The notes: generated from the sequence alone by a model not told the origin. A stretch of 39,495 nucleotides of DNA from Pseudarthrobacter raffinosi (GCF_023913735.1 NZ_JAMXBH010000007.1:177135-216629); one strand, 5' to 3'. Counted from the stretch's first letter, positions 7,507 through 16,472 are shown. Program-made: numbers and translations.

Positions 7507-8219
7507 ACGCCGCCGTCCGGCTGGAGCCGGCCGCGTCCGCCGGCCCGGTGCCTAGTGCAACCTTCGGACTTGACCCCGTGGAAGATGCCATCCGCGCCAT
7601 GGCCGCCGGCCGGCCCGTGCTGGTGGTGGACAACGAGGACCGCGAAAACGAAGGCGACATCATCTTCGCCGCACAGCATGCCACCCCTGCCCTCATGGGA
7701 TGGACCATCCGCTACAGCTCCGGCGTCATCTGCGTCCCCTTGAGCGGGGAGCGCGCCGAGGCCCTGGCACTGCCGCCGATGGTGGCAGTGAACGAGGACG
7801 CGAAGGGCACCGCGTACACCGTTTCCTGCGACGCGGCGGTGGGTGTCAGCACCGGAATCTCCGCCACGGACCGGGCCCTCACGGCCCGCGTCCTCGCAGA
7901 CCCCGGCGCCGGACCGGCGGCCGTGACCAGGCCCGGGCATATTTTCCCGCTCCGGGCAGTTAACGGAGGAGTGCGTGAACGCCCCGGCCACACCGAAGCG
8001 GCCGTGGACCTCTGCCGGCTCGCCGGACTGGAGCCAGTGGGCGTGATCGCCGAGGTTGTGCACGACGACGGCGAAATGATGCGGCTCGACGGGCTGCGGA
8101 GTTTCGCCGCTGAACATGGATGCCCCCTGATCTCGATTGAGGATCTGGTGGCTTACCTTGAAGCAGGGGCCGGGGCTCCCGCCGACAGTGACACCGGGCC
8201 GGACGCCCGGGCGGAGTAG
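7503..8219 (+). CDS. ribB: 3,4-dihydroxy-2-butanone 4-phosphate synthase
   Basis: Converts ribulose 5-phosphate to the four-carbon unit used by lumazine synthase. 238 aa. Signature motifs are intact: [15 protein letters not shown] (Mg2+ and substrate acids), [17 protein letters not shown] and [12 protein letters not shown]. In many actinobacteria this domain is fused to GTP cyclohydrolase II (RibBA); here the frame ends after the DHBP domain and the cyclohydrolase follows in another frame with its own start. The N-terminal 25 residues or so are a variable leader. Confidence 0.95.
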   Translation: MNAAVRLEPAASAGPVPSATFGLDPVEDAIRAMAAGRPVLVVDNEDRENEGDIIFAAQHATPALMGWTIRYSSGVICVPLSGERAEALALPPMVAVNEDAKGTAYTVSCDAAVGVSTGISATDRALTARVLADPGAGPAAVTRPGHIFPLRAVNGGVRERPGHTEAAVDLCRLAGLEPVGVIAEVVHDDGEMMRLDGLRSFAAEHGCPLISIEDLVAYLEAGAGAPADSDTGPDARAE

Positions 8220-8226
8220 AGGAGTA

Positions 8227-8961
8227 ATGATGACGGCTTCCGGAGTATCGGACAACAGCCACCAGAACGGCCACCACCGGGGGGCGGCCGGCAATGGCCG
8301 GGCCCACCACCCCGTGAGCGGCGGTCCCATTGTGCAGCTGCCCACGGCATTTGGCGATTTCATTACCCAGGCGTGGACAGACCTGGTCACGGGCGCCGAG
8401 CACCTGGCCGTGAGCTCGCCCAACCCGCCCAGGGAGGGCGTTGCCCCGCTGGTCAGGCTACATTCGGAGTGCCTGACCGGCGACGTCTTCAGCTCCTACC
8501 GTTGTGACTGCGGCGAACAGCTGGCGTATGCCCTGGAGCTGATCAACGAGTTCGGCGGCACGTTGCTGTACCTGCGCGGGCAGGAAGGCCGGGGGATCGG
8601 GCTGGCCAACAAGATCAAGGCCTATGCCCTCCAGGAAGCGGGCTTTGACACCGTGGAGGCCAACGAGCAGCTGGGACTGCCGGTGGACGCCCGCTGCTAC
8701 AAGGCGGCCGCCCAGATCCTGGCCGAGATGGGCCTCCACGAGATCCGGCTCCTGAGCAACAACCCGGACAAAAAGAACAGGCTCGCCAAAGCCGGTGTGA
8801 AGGTGGTGGAAATGGTGCCCACCGAGGTTCCGTCCCGTGACCAGAACATCCGCTACCTGCAGACCAAAAAGGACCGCATGGAGCACCGGCTGATGCTGGA
8901 CACCCACGTTGTCACGGTGCCAAGCGGCGCTGCCGACGATTTCGACCACGACCAAAACTGA
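8227..8961 (+). CDS. ribA: GTP cyclohydrolase II
   Basis: Opens GTP to the first pyrimidine intermediate of riboflavin synthesis, releasing formate and pyrophosphate. 244 aa from the ATG at 8227, chosen because AGAGGAG lies just upstream; earlier in-frame starts lie inside ribB. The zinc site is [18 protein letters not shown] (Cys-x10-Cys-x-Cys). GQEGRGIGL and LLSNNPDKK are the GTP-binding and C-terminal family motifs. About 35 N-terminal residues are His/Gly/Asn-rich and probably a linker remnant. It is separated from ribB by 7 nt and lies in a different frame. Confidence 0.95.
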   Translation: MMTASGVSDNSHQNGHHRGAAGNGRAHHPVSGGPIVQLPTAFGDFITQAWTDLVTGAEHLAVSSPNPPREGVAPLVRLHSECLTGDVFSSYRCDCGEQLAYALELINEFGGTLLYLRGQEGRGIGLANKIKAYALQEAGFDTVEANEQLGLPVDARCYKAAAQILAEMGLHEIRLLSNNPDKKNRLAKAGVKVVEMVPTEVPSRDQNIRYLQTKKDRMEHRLMLDTHVVTVPSGAADDFDHDQN

Positions 8962-8978
8962 ACGGATCAGATTCACGC

Positions 8979-9464
8979 ATGAGCGGACACGGCGCACCAG
9001 ATATTGACCTCACCACCCTCAACCCGGCGGAAACGTCGCAGCTGCGGCTGGCCATCGTGGCAGCCAGCTGGCACACCCAGATCATGGACGGACTCCTGGA
9101 CGGTGCCCTGCGCGCCGCCAAGGACGCGGGCATCAGCGAACCCACCGTACTGCGCGTTCCGGGCGCCTTCGAGCTTCCCGTCGCCGCCGCGCGGCTGGCA
9201 CGGCACTTTGACGCAGTGGTGGCACTCGGCGTCGTGATCCGTGGCGGCACGCCGCACTTTGAATACGTCTGCCAGGCCGCGACGTCGGGACTGACCGATG
9301 TCAGTGTCTCCACCGGCGTGCCGGTGGGCTTCGGCGTGCTGACCTGCGATACGGAGCAGCAGGGACTGGACCGCGCGGGCCTGCCGGGCTCCAGCGAGGA
9401 CAAGGGCCACGAAGCCGTGACGGCAGCCTTGGCCACCGCTGTCCTCCTCAAGCAGTACACATAG
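8979..9464 (+). CDS. ribH: 6,7-dimethyl-8-ribityllumazine synthase
   Basis: Condenses the DHBP product with the ribitylaminouracil to form lumazine, the substrate of RibE; members of this family form pentamers or 60-mer shells. 161 aa. Motifs: [10 protein letters not shown] near the N-terminus, [25 protein letters not shown], and [10 protein letters not shown] followed by EDKGHEA with the phosphate-binding region. It is the last gene of the riboswitch-controlled operon, 17 nt after ribA. A GC-rich imperfect stem follows. Confidence 0.97.
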   Translation: MSGHGAPDIDLTTLNPAETSQLRLAIVAASWHTQIMDGLLDGALRAAKDAGISEPTVLRVPGAFELPVAAARLARHFDAVVALGVVIRGGTPHFEYVCQAATSGLTDVSVSTGVPVGFGVLTCDTEQQGLDRAGLPGSSEDKGHEAVTAALATAVLLKQYT

Positions 9465-9474
9465 CAGCGGGCGG

Positions 9475-9552
9475 GCTGCCGGGGGGCGGTGTGTGTTCGC
9501 TCACATCGCGCCCGTCATGCAGCGGCCCGAAAGGCGCCCCCGGGCCGGCAGC
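9475..9552 (+). terminator. GC-rich stem-loop after ribH, possible terminator
   Basis: GCTGCCGG (9475-9482) plus GGGGCG (9483-9488) can pair with CGCCCC (9535-9540) and CCGGCAGC (9545-9552), leaving a 4-nt bulge. There is no T-run, so termination would not be classical. It fills the gap between the rib operon and hisE. Confidence 0.35.
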
Positions 9553-9555
9553 AAG

Positions 9556-9569
9556 TAGGCTGTAGGGCG
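9556..9569 (+). promoter_or_regulatory. Leaderless -10 box of hisE
   Basis: TAGGCT (9556-9561) ends 7 nt before the GTG start of hisE. TANNNT at this spacing is the actinobacterial pattern for transcription starting on the start codon. No Shine-Dalgarno is present. Confidence 0.55.
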
Positions 9570-9832
9570 TGAAGAATTTCGAGACGCTGTTCGCTGAACT
9601 GAGTGAGAAGGCAGCCACCCGCCCGGCAGGCTCCCGCACCGTCGCTGAATTGGAGTCCGGAGTCCACGGCATTGGCAAGAAAGTCGTGGAGGAAGCAGCC
9701 GAAGTGTGGATGGCCGCTGAGTACGAATCCGATGAGGCCACGGCCGAGGAAATCTCCCAGCTGCTCTACCACCTGCAGGTTCTGATGCTCGCTAAAGGCC
9801 TGACCCTGGAAGACGTCTACAAGCATCTGTAG
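9569..9832 (+). CDS. hisE: Phosphoribosyl-ATP pyrophosphatase
   Basis: Second step of histidine synthesis: hydrolyses PR-ATP to PR-AMP and pyrophosphate. 87 aa, the expected size of a stand-alone HisE. The MazG-like helical motifs are visible: [12 protein letters not shown], then [17 protein letters not shown] and [20 protein letters not shown], which carry the Glu/Asp metal ligands. The GTG start at 9569 fits a leaderless mRNA. hisG follows after 94 nt. Confidence 0.95.
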   Translation: MKNFETLFAELSEKAATRPAGSRTVAELESGVHGIGKKVVEEAAEVWMAAEYESDEATAEEISQLLYHLQVLMLAKGLTLEDVYKHL

Positions 9833-9926
9833 CCACTGCGGCACGCGGCGGTCACCAACTGCCGGCCCGTGCCCTGCGTGGCCCGTTTGCCTGATCCACA
9901 GACCTCCTAACCAAGAAAGACCCCCC

Positions 9927-10787
9927 ATGCTGCGAGTAGCCGTCCCCAACAAGGGCTCCCTGTCCGAAGCCGCCTCCGCCATGCTGTCCGAAGCGGGCTA
10001 CCGCCAGCGCCGCGACACCCGCGAGCTGGTCATGATGGACCCGGACAACGACATCGAGTTCTTCTTCCTCCGCCCGCGCGACATCGCTGTCTACGTCGGA
10101 CGCGGAACCCTCGACGTCGGCATCACCGGCCGCGACCTGCTGCTGGACGCCGAGGTGGAAGCCGAGGAACTGCTGCCCCTGGGCTTCGCTGCGTCCACGT
10201 TCCGCTTCGCCGGACCGGTGGGCGACTTCGCCACAGCAGAAGAGCTTGAAGGAAAACGCCTCGCCACCAGCTACGACGGACTGCTCCGCGGCTACCTCGC
10301 CGAGCGGGGCATCAACGCCAAGGTGGTCCGGCTCGACGGCGCCGTGGAGTCTTCAGTACGCCTCGGCGTAGCTGATGCCATCGCCGACGTCGTGGAAACG
10401 GGCAACACCCTCAAGGCCGCCGGGATGGAAATCTTCGGCGAGCCGATCCTCAAATCGGAAGCGGTCCTGATCCGCCGCACGGGCGAAGGCGGAGCCGCGA
10501 ACGGCACCGCCAAGGAGATTGAAGTCCTGATCCGCCGCCTGCAGGGCGTCCTCGTGGCACGCCAGTACGTGCTCATGGACTACGACATCCGCAAGGAACT
10601 CGTGGAACAGGCCGCCGCACTGACTCCCGGCCTGGAATCACCCACCGTCTCACCGCTGCGCGACTCCGACTGGGTGGCCGTCCGGTCCATGGTTCCGAAG
10701 AAGGAAACCAACCGGATCATGGATGAGCTCTACGACCTCGGCGCCCGCGCCATCCTGGTCAGCAGCATCCACGCCTGCCGTATCTGA
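9927..10787 (+). CDS. hisG: ATP phosphoribosyltransferase, long form
   Basis: First committed step of histidine synthesis: joins ATP and PRPP. 286 aa, the long form with a C-terminal ACT-like regulatory domain (about 215-286), so no HisZ partner is needed and feedback inhibition by histidine is expected from the family. Motifs: [13 protein letters not shown] at the N-terminus, VGITGRDLL, and the PRPP-binding [18 protein letters not shown]. The ribosome site is weak (AAGAAAG). Confidence 0.96.
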   Translation: MLRVAVPNKGSLSEAASAMLSEAGYRQRRDTRELVMMDPDNDIEFFFLRPRDIAVYVGRGTLDVGITGRDLLLDAEVEAEELLPLGFAASTFRFAGPVGDFATAEELEGKRLATSYDGLLRGYLAERGINAKVVRLDGAVESSVRLGVADAIADVVETGNTLKAAGMEIFGEPILKSEAVLIRRTGEGGAANGTAKEIEVLIRRLQGVLVARQYVLMDYDIRKELVEQAAALTPGLESPTVSPLRDSDWVAVRSMVPKKETNRIMDELYDLGARAILVSSIHACRI

Positions 10788-10845
10788 GCATCCCGCCCGC
10801 TTCACGCCGCGCCGCAGAACCCACCCGAGAATTCCAGGAGTCCCC

Positions 10846-11622
10846 ATGGCTGTAGCTGTACGAGTCATCCCCTGCCTCGACGTCGACGCCGGGCGCGTTG
10901 TGAAGGGCATCAACTTCGAGGGGCTCCGCGACGCGGGTGACCCGGTGGAGCTGGCGCACCGGTACGACAATGCGGGCGCCGACGAGCTGACGTTCCTCGA
11001 TGTCACGGCGTCCTCAGGCAACCGCGAAACCACCTTCGACGTGGTCCGCCGCACGGCCGAGGAGGTCTTCATCCCGCTGACCGTGGGCGGCGGTGTCCGC
11101 GGTGTTGCCGAGGTGGACAAGCTCCTGCGTTTCGGCGCGGACAAGGCTTCCATCAACACGGCCGCCGTTGCCCGGCCGGACGTCATCAACGAAATCAGCC
11201 GGCATTTCGGTTCGCAGGTGCTGGTCCTGTCCGTGGACGCCCGCCGGACCCGCCCCGGGTCCCAGCTCACGCCGTCGGGCTTTGAAGTGACCACCCACGG
11301 CGGCCGCACTGGTACAGGGATCGACGCCATCGAGTGGGCCAGGGAAGCTGCCGACCGCGGTATCGGGGAAATCCTGCTCAACTCCATCGACGCCGACGGC
11401 ACCAAGGACGGCTTCGACCTGGAACTGATCCGGCTCGTCCGGGCAGCCGTGAAAGTGCCGATCATCGCCTCAGGCGGGGCCGGCGAACCGGCCCACTTCC
11501 CGCCGGCCGTCGCCGCCGGAGCGGACGCCGTGTTGGCAGCGTCGATCTTCCACTGGGGCCCGGACAACATGATGTCCCAGGTCAAGCAGGCTATCCGCGA
11601 CGCAGGCTTCGAAGTCCGCTAA
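10846..11622 (+). CDS. hisF: Imidazole glycerol phosphate synthase, cyclase subunit
   Basis: Forms imidazole glycerol phosphate and AICAR from PRFAR using ammonia from HisH. 258 aa TIM barrel. Catalytic Asp12 is in [15 protein letters not shown] and Asp131 in [16 protein letters not shown] and IASGGAG are phosphate-binding loops. The ATG at 10846 follows CCAGGAG at good spacing; earlier in-frame starts lie in hisG and were not used. HisH and HisA are not in the window, so the histidine genes are scattered. Confidence 0.96.
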   Translation: MAVAVRVIPCLDVDAGRVVKGINFEGLRDAGDPVELAHRYDNAGADELTFLDVTASSGNRETTFDVVRRTAEEVFIPLTVGGGVRGVAEVDKLLRFGADKASINTAAVARPDVINEISRHFGSQVLVLSVDARRTRPGSQLTPSGFEVTTHGGRTGTGIDAIEWAREAADRGIGEILLNSIDADGTKDGFDLELIRLVRAAVKVPIIASGGAGEPAHFPPAVAAGADAVLAASIFHWGPDNMMSQVKQAIRDAGFEVR

Positions 11623-11708
11623 GTGGGATCTCGCTCCCCACCCGCCCCCTATTCTCGCAAGCTCGAACAGGGAACCCGGCGGGCGTGGGCCCAGGCTCGA
11701 TCACCGAT

Positions 11709-11732
11709 TCCGGTGGTTTAGCTTGTCGAAAC
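11709..11732 (+). repeat. REP-like repeat unit, copy 1
   Basis: CCGGTGGTTTAGCTTGTCGAAACC closely matches the unit at 27870-27893 (CCGGTGATTGAGCTTGTCGAAATCC). It sits between the convergent hisF and TIGR03085 genes and touches the stop codon of the latter. Confidence 0.6.
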
Positions 11733-12377
11733 CTAGAGGCCGACTTCAGCCGACTGGAGCAGGGCGACGGCGTCCGGCTGGCCTTCGAAGGTGACCAGGG
11801 CGTGGCGGGTCCGGCCGTGGGCGTGCATCAGCAGTTCACCCGGCTCACCAACGATCGCCACCGAAACCGGTGCCCGCTTGGCGACGTGCCGCGGCCCGGA
11901 CGGGCGCACCAGCACAATGCCAAGGTCGACGCCACGGTAAAGGATGGCTGCCCGCTTGATCAGTTCGTCCCAGAGGGCGTCCGAGTAGGCCTCGTCGAGG
12001 GCGCGCGGCGCCCAGCGGTCCACAGCCCGGCGGATGTCCTCGGTGTGGACGAAATATTCGATCAGGTTGGAGCTCTCGTCCAATGCCTTGATGTTCATGG
12101 GGGACAAAGCCGGCGGGCCACCACGGAAGGTGTTCACGAGGCCGGTGTAGTCGTCAGCGGTTTTCAGCTTCGCCGCGAGCTTGGCGGTGGCCTTGTCCGA
12201 AGCCTTGGACAGGCGCTTGATGATGAGGCCAAGCCCTACGGCAGCCTTGCGTTCGCGAAGGTAAAGGTGCGCGGCAAGGTCCCTGGTGCGCCAGCCTCTA
12301 CAGAGGGTGGGGGCATCAGGGCCGGCCGCCAGCAGGGTTTCGGCCAGGACTTCTCGGGACGGTTCGACGAAATGCAT
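11733..12377 (-). CDS. TIGR03085 family protein (DinB/mycothiol-dependent isomerase-like)
   Basis: 214 aa, starting MHFVEPSREVLAETLLAAGP. The N-terminal helix motif WRTRDLAAHLYLRER with His37 resembles the metal-binding four-helix DinB/maleylpyruvate isomerase superfamily; LIEYFVHTEDIRRA supplies another His region. Members of TIGR03085 have no established reaction. The start at 12377 was chosen by homology to the family N-terminus. There is no Shine-Dalgarno, and TAGTTT lies 8 nt upstream on the minus strand, suggesting a leaderless mRNA. The gene is antiparallel to the his genes on both sides and splits hisF from hisI. Confidence 0.8.
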   Translation of the reverse strand: MHFVEPSREVLAETLLAAGPDAPTLCRGWRTRDLAAHLYLRERKAAVGLGLIIKRLSKASDKATAKLAAKLKTADDYTGLVNTFRGGPPALSPMNIKALDESSNLIEYFVHTEDIRRAVDRWAPRALDEAYSDALWDELIKRAAILYRGVDLGIVLVRPSGPRHVAKRAPVSVAIVGEPGELLMHAHGRTRHALVTFEGQPDAVALLQSAEVGL

Positions 12378-12385
12378 CACTTGTG

Positions 12386-12391
12386 AAACTA
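12386..12391 (-). promoter_or_regulatory. Probable leaderless -10 box of the TIGR03085 gene
   Basis: TAGTTT on the minus strand ends 8 nt before the ATG at 12377, close to the 6-7 nt expected for a leaderless start. Confidence 0.35.
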
Positions 12392-12499
12392 GCACGAGAG
12401 CAGGGAAGTTGGGCAGCAGAACCGCCAGCCGATAGGTGCCCTTGTTCACACACTGTTTGTATGCCCGTTGGTGCATATTAGGGGCCGCTGATGAGGCAC

Positions 12500-12513
12500 T
12501 AGACTTGGTCTGA
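12500..12513 (+). promoter_or_regulatory. Leaderless -10 box of hisI
   Basis: TAGACT (12500-12505) ends exactly 7 nt before the ATG at 12513. The geometry is the same as at hisE. No Shine-Dalgarno is present. Confidence 0.6.
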
Positions 12514-12920
12514 TGTCTGAACAGCCCGCCTCCGCCCCCGTAATAGTCCCGGCCCCTACCACAAGCCCGCTTCCGCACACTGTTGCGGCCGCGCTGAAGC
12601 GCGACGGCGCCGGGCTGGTTGCAGCGGTGGTCCAGCAGTTCGACACCCACGAAGTGCTGATGCTGGGCTGGATGGACGATGAAGCCCTGCACCGCACCAT
12701 GACCAGCGGCCGGGTCACCTTCTACTCCCGTTCCCGCCAGGAATACTGGCGCAAGGGGGACACCTCCGGCCACGTCCAGTGGGTCAAGTCGGTTGCCCTG
12801 GACTGCGACGGCGATGCGCTCCTGATCCGCGTGGACCAGGTCGGCGCGGCGTGCCACACCGGCACCCGGACCTGCTTCGACGGCAGGGACCTGGATGTCC
12901 AGACCGGCGAGGCACTCTGA
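12513..12920 (+). CDS. hisI: Phosphoribosyl-AMP cyclohydrolase
   Basis: Third step of histidine synthesis: opens the adenine ring of PR-AMP. 135 aa. After a Pro/Ala-rich leader of about 20 residues the HisI core follows: [43 protein letters not shown] (Mg2+ Asp residues) and CHTGTRTCF (zinc Cys residues). It is a stand-alone HisI, matching the stand-alone HisE upstream. The start is set by the leaderless promoter. trpE follows 124 nt later. Confidence 0.96.
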   Translation: MSEQPASAPVIVPAPTTSPLPHTVAAALKRDGAGLVAAVVQQFDTHEVLMLGWMDDEALHRTMTSGRVTFYSRSRQEYWRKGDTSGHVQWVKSVALDCDGDALLIRVDQVGAACHTGTRTCFDGRDLDVQTGEAL

Positions 12921-13044
12921 CCCACGGCCCTTGGGCGGAAGACCTGCCCGCAGACACACACTTTTGGCAGCATAAGACTGGCGCCGTTCCACACCCGGCG
13001 ACATTCACGAGGCGAAACACAAGAACAGGCGGCGAAGCATAGCC

Positions 13045-14646
13045 ATGCAGGACCTTGGAATCATCAGCCCGGGCCTCGAGGAGTTCCGCGAACTCGCCGG
13101 CAGCAGCCGGGTCATCCCCGTCACGCTCAAAGTGCTGGCGGACGCGGAGACCCCTATCGGCCTCTACCGGAAGCTGGCCCAGGGCGAGCCCGGCACGTTC
13201 CTGATGGAGTCCGCGGCGGTGGGCGGCACGTGGTCGCGGTACTCCTTTATTGGCGCGAAGTCCCGGGCAACCCTGACCACCAAGGACGGCCAGGCGCACT
13301 GGCTGGGCCAGCCCCCTGCCGGCGTGCCCCTGGACGGCAATCCCGTGGATGCCATCCGCGACACCATCGAAGCACTGCGGACCAGCAGGTTTGACGGACT
13401 GCCGCCGTTCACCTCCGGCCTAGTCGGCTTCCTGGGCTGGGAGACGGTCCGCCACTGGGAACGGCTGACCAGCCCGCCGGAGGATGATCTCCACCTGCCC
13501 GAGATGGCGCTGAACCTGGTGACGGACATGGCCGTGCACGACAACCATGACGGCACGGTGCTGCTGATCGCCAACGCCATCAACTTCGATGGCAGCAACG
13601 ACCGCGTGGACGAGGCCTGGGAAGATGCCGTGGCCCGGGTCAAGGCCCTCCTGACCACGATCAGCACACCAGTGGCCCAGCCGGTTTCCGTGCTGGAACC
13701 CGCCGCCCTGGATTTCGCCTCCAGCGTCGAGGAACGGTGGGACGAACCCTCCTACCTGGCCGCCCTTGACCGCGGCAAGGAAGCCATCGTGGACGGTGAA
13801 GTGTTTCAGGTGGTGATTTCACGCCGCTTCGAAATGGAGTGCGGCGCCTCACCCCTGGACGTGTACCGCGTCCTGCGCAACACCAACCCCAGTCCGTACA
13901 TGTACATCTTCAGCCTCGAGGACGCCGACGGCCGGGAGTACTCGATCGTTGGGTCCTCGCCCGAGGCCCTGGTGACGGTGACCGGCGAAGAAGTCATCAC
14001 CCACCCCATTGCCGGTTCGCGGCCCCGCGGCAAGACGGTGGAGGGAGACAAAGCCCTCGCCGAGGAGCTGCTGGCCGACCAGAAGGAACGTGCCGAACAC
14101 CTGATGCTCGTGGACCTCTCCCGCAACGACCTGTCCAAGGTCTGCGTGGCGGGAACCGTGGACGTCACGCAGTTCATGGAGGTGGAGCGGTTCAGCCACA
14201 TCATGCATCTGGTCTCCACCGTGGTGGGCAAGCTGTCCCCGGACGCCAACGCCTACGACGTCCTGAAGGCGACCTTCCCCGCGGGCACTCTGTCCGGTGC
14301 CCCGAAGCCCCGGGCTCTGCGCCTGCTGGACGAGCTTGAACCCCACCGCCGCGGCATCTACGGCGGCGTGGTGGGTTACCTCGACTTTGCCGGCGACATG
14401 GACATGGCCATTGCCATCCGCTCGGCCCTTCTCCGCGAAGGCCGCGCCTACGTCCAGGCCGGGGGAGGCATCGTGGCGGACTCGGTGAACCCCACAGAAG
14501 CCTTGGAGACCGTGAACAAGGCGGCCGCTCCGCTCCGGGCCGTACACACCGCCGGATCGCTGCACAACATCGCGGCGGAATCGCTCCCCGGCACCTCTCA
14601 CATCAGCGACGCCGGCACCGCCGGGGAAAGCCAGGCCGCCGAATGA
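13045..14646 (+). CDS. trpE: Anthranilate synthase component I
   Basis: Converts chorismate to anthranilate with ammonia from TrpG. 533 aa. The N-terminal region has the tryptophan-feedback ESSA-like motif (LMESAAVGGTWSRYSFIG). The C-terminal chorismate-binding domain has GEVFQVVISRRFE, SPEALVTV, HPIAGSRPRGKT, AEHLMLVDLSRNDL, FPAGTLSGAPK and IYGGVVGYLDF, including the Mg2+ Glu/Asp residues. It overlaps the next gene by 4 bp (ATGA). The 124-nt region before it shows no tryptophan-rich leader peptide. trpG, trpD and trpF are not in the window. Confidence 0.96.
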   Translation: MQDLGIISPGLEEFRELAGSSRVIPVTLKVLADAETPIGLYRKLAQGEPGTFLMESAAVGGTWSRYSFIGAKSRATLTTKDGQAHWLGQPPAGVPLDGNPVDAIRDTIEALRTSRFDGLPPFTSGLVGFLGWETVRHWERLTSPPEDDLHLPEMALNLVTDMAVHDNHDGTVLLIANAINFDGSNDRVDEAWEDAVARVKALLTTISTPVAQPVSVLEPAALDFASSVEERWDEPSYLAALDRGKEAIVDGEVFQVVISRRFEMECGASPLDVYRVLRNTNPSPYMYIFSLEDADGREYSIVGSSPEALVTVTGEEVITHPIAGSRPRGKTVEGDKALAEELLADQKERAEHLMLVDLSRNDLSKVCVAGTVDVTQFMEVERFSHIMHLVSTVVGKLSPDANAYDVLKATFPAGTLSGAPKPRALRLLDELEPHRRGIYGGVVGYLDFAGDMDMAIAIRSALLREGRAYVQAGGGIVADSVNPTEALETVNKAAAPLRAVHTAGSLHNIAAESLPGTSHISDAGTAGESQAAE

Positions 14647-15245
14647 CGGCGGCCTGGGCCAGGAAGTCCACACTGGTACTGCTGATCGCCGTCCTTGCGC
14701 TGGCCGTCTTCGGGACCACCACCCAGACCTGGATCACCGTCACCCTGGACGCCAATCAGGTGGGCCAGGCGGCAGGGGACCAGAACACCCTTCCGGTCCA
14801 GGGCAGCAAGGCCGCCACCACGGTGACAGCCCTGGCCTTGGTGGCCCTGGCGGGCGGACTGGCAGCGTCCATCGCCGGAAAGTTCGCGCGGTGGGTCATC
14901 ACCGCCATCATCTTGTTGGCCTCCGTGGGCATCATTGCCGCGGCCGCCACGGTGCTGGCTGACCCGCTGGGCGCCGCGCAGGGCTCCATCGCCGCTGCCA
15001 CCGGGGTCACCGGCGGGAACGCGGAAGTGGCTGCTACCGCATTCCCGGTCCTCGCCGTCGTCGCCGGTGCCCTGCTGGCGCTGGCGGCGTTGCTGATCAT
15101 CCCCGCTGGCCGGCACTGGAAGTCGCGGACCAAATATGACGCAGCCACATACGGGGGGCCCGCCGGCAGTACGGCGGCCGCCACCGGTCCCGTGGACGAG
15201 ATCGACAGCTGGGACCGGCTCTCGCGCGGCGACGATCCCACCTGA
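14643..15245 (+). CDS. Trp-region conserved membrane protein (TIGR02234 type)
   Basis: 200 aa with four hydrophobic segments: about residues 8-27, 59-80, 83-105 and 135-158. Topology and place directly after trpE match the TIGR02234 tryptophan-associated membrane family of actinobacteria. Its function is unknown; a role in tryptophan or aromatic export is speculative. It is coupled to trpE by an ATGA overlap. The C-terminal 40 residues are hydrophilic and probably cytoplasmic. Confidence 0.85.
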   Translation: MTAAWARKSTLVLLIAVLALAVFGTTTQTWITVTLDANQVGQAAGDQNTLPVQGSKAATTVTALALVALAGGLAASIAGKFARWVITAIILLASVGIIAAAATVLADPLGAAQGSIAAATGVTGGNAEVAATAFPVLAVVAGALLALAALLIIPAGRHWKSRTKYDAATYGGPAGSTAAATGPVDEIDSWDRLSRGDDPT

Positions 15246-15363
15246 ACCCCCGCTCGCAGCCAAACCCGAGCAGCCCGCTAAAACCTGAGCCCGGTCTGCC
15301 GATGGGCAGGTCACGGCCAAAAAATGGCAGAATGTAAGCAGTATTCATCCCGAGGAGATTCAC

Positions 15364-15651
15364 ATGAGCAAAGCACCCGCTTCCGTATCGAAATCAGGCA
15401 CCCGGACCGTTGCCCCCGGCGTCGTTGACCACAGCCAGGAACTTGGCCACGGCAACAGCCCGGCGGCCTGGACCTGCGTGATCGTTATGCTGGTCGGCGC
15501 CCTCATCGCGTCCATCGCCTTTGTCATCGCCAACACCCCCATCTTCATCGCCGGCGCAGCCGTGATGGTCCTCGGCCTAGTCCTTGGCTACATCATGCGC
15601 AAGGCGGGCTACGGCGTCGAAGGCAGCAAGCTGAAGAGCTCCGGCCACTGA
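15364..15651 (+). CDS. HGxxPAAW family small membrane protein (DUF6704-like)
   Basis: 95 aa. The motif HGNSPAAW near residues 29-36 precedes two membrane segments (about 37-56 and 60-80). The motif defines the HGxxPAAW family found in trp clusters of actinobacteria; its function is unknown. GAGGAG lies 8 nt before the ATG. Its TGA overlaps the trpC ATG (TGATG), so it is coupled to trpC. About 118 nt separate it from the TIGR02234 gene. Confidence 0.85.
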   Translation: MSKAPASVSKSGTRTVAPGVVDHSQELGHGNSPAAWTCVIVMLVGALIASIAFVIANTPIFIAGAAVMVLGLVLGYIMRKAGYGVEGSKLKSSGH

Positions 15652-16472
15652 TGGCGACTGTTCTCGACGACATCAATGCCGGTGTCTGGGAGGATATGGA
15701 GGCCAGGAAGCGCCTCGTTTCGCTGGCGGAACTGAAGGACCTGGCCGCGGCGGCGGCACCCGCCCGGGACGCCTGGTCGGCCCTCGGCGGCACCGCGGTG
15801 CAGCGGGACCAGTTCAAGGTCATCGCGGAAATCAAGCGGCGCAGCCCGTCCAAGGGCGACCTCGCCAGCATCGTGGATCCGGCAGCGCTGGCAGAGCAGT
15901 ATGCCGACGGCGGCGCAGCCGTGATCAGCGTCCTCACCGAACAGCGGCGCTTCAACGGCTCCCTCGCGGACCTGGACGCCGTCCGTGCCCGCGTGGACGT
16001 TCCGCTGCTCCGCAAGGATTTCACCCTCGATGAGTACCAGATCTGGGAGGCCCGCGCCCACGGCGCGGACCTGATCCTGCTCATCGTGGCGTCGCTCTCC
16101 GACAGCCAGCTCCGGGAGTTCAGCGCCCTCAGCCGCGAACTCGGCATGAACGTGCTTGTGGAGACGCACACCGAAGAGGAGATCGAACGTGCAGTGGCGG
16201 CTGAGGCGCGCATCATCGGCGTCAACGTGCGCAACCTGAAGACGCTCGACGTCGACCGTTCAGTTTTCGCCTCCCTCGCCGGACTGATTCCGACCCAAGC
16301 ACTGGTCATCGCCGAATCCGGTGTGCGCGGCGTGGACGACGTGACGCATTACGCCGCCAACGGCGCCAACGCCATCCTGGTGGGCGAGGCACTGGTCAGC
16401 GACGCAACGCCGCGTGAGCGGATCGCCGAATTCACGGCGGCCGGCGCTGCCGCCATCGCCGCCCGGGCCTAG
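15651..16472 (+). CDS. trpC: Indole-3-glycerol phosphate synthase
   Basis: Closes the indole ring from CdRP. 273 aa TIM barrel. Motifs: FKVIAEIKRRSPSKGDL (catalytic Lys and phosphate site), VPLLRKDFTLDEYQI, GADLILLIVA, VLVETHTEEE, GVNVRNLKTL and AESGVRGVDDV. It is a stand-alone enzyme without a TrpF fusion. Its start overlaps the stop of the HGxxPAAW gene. trpB follows after 75 nt. Confidence 0.97.
   Translation: MATVLDDINAGVWEDMEARKRLVSLAELKDLAAAAAPARDAWSALGGTAVQRDQFKVIAEIKRRSPSKGDLASIVDPAALAEQYADGGAAVISVLTEQRRFNGSLADLDAVRARVDVPLLRKDFTLDEYQIWEARAHGADLILLIVASLSDSQLREFSALSRELGMNVLVETHTEEEIERAVAAEARIIGVNVRNLKTLDVDRSVFASLAGLIPTQALVIAESGVRGVDDVTHYAANGANAILVGEALVSDATPRERIAEFTAAGAAAIAARA

Noticed and set aside
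11334..12386. 350-codon plus-strand open frame
   Set aside because: Runs through hisF out of frame and then antisense to the TIGR03085 gene; no domain features.
12377..13004. N-terminal extension of the TIGR03085 gene across hisI
   Set aside because: Would be antisense to hisI; the family N-terminus MHFVE matches the internal start.
12921..13044. Tryptophan attenuator before trpE
   Set aside because: No leader peptide with tandem Trp codons; only a 5-bp CGCCG/CGGCG stem without a T-run.
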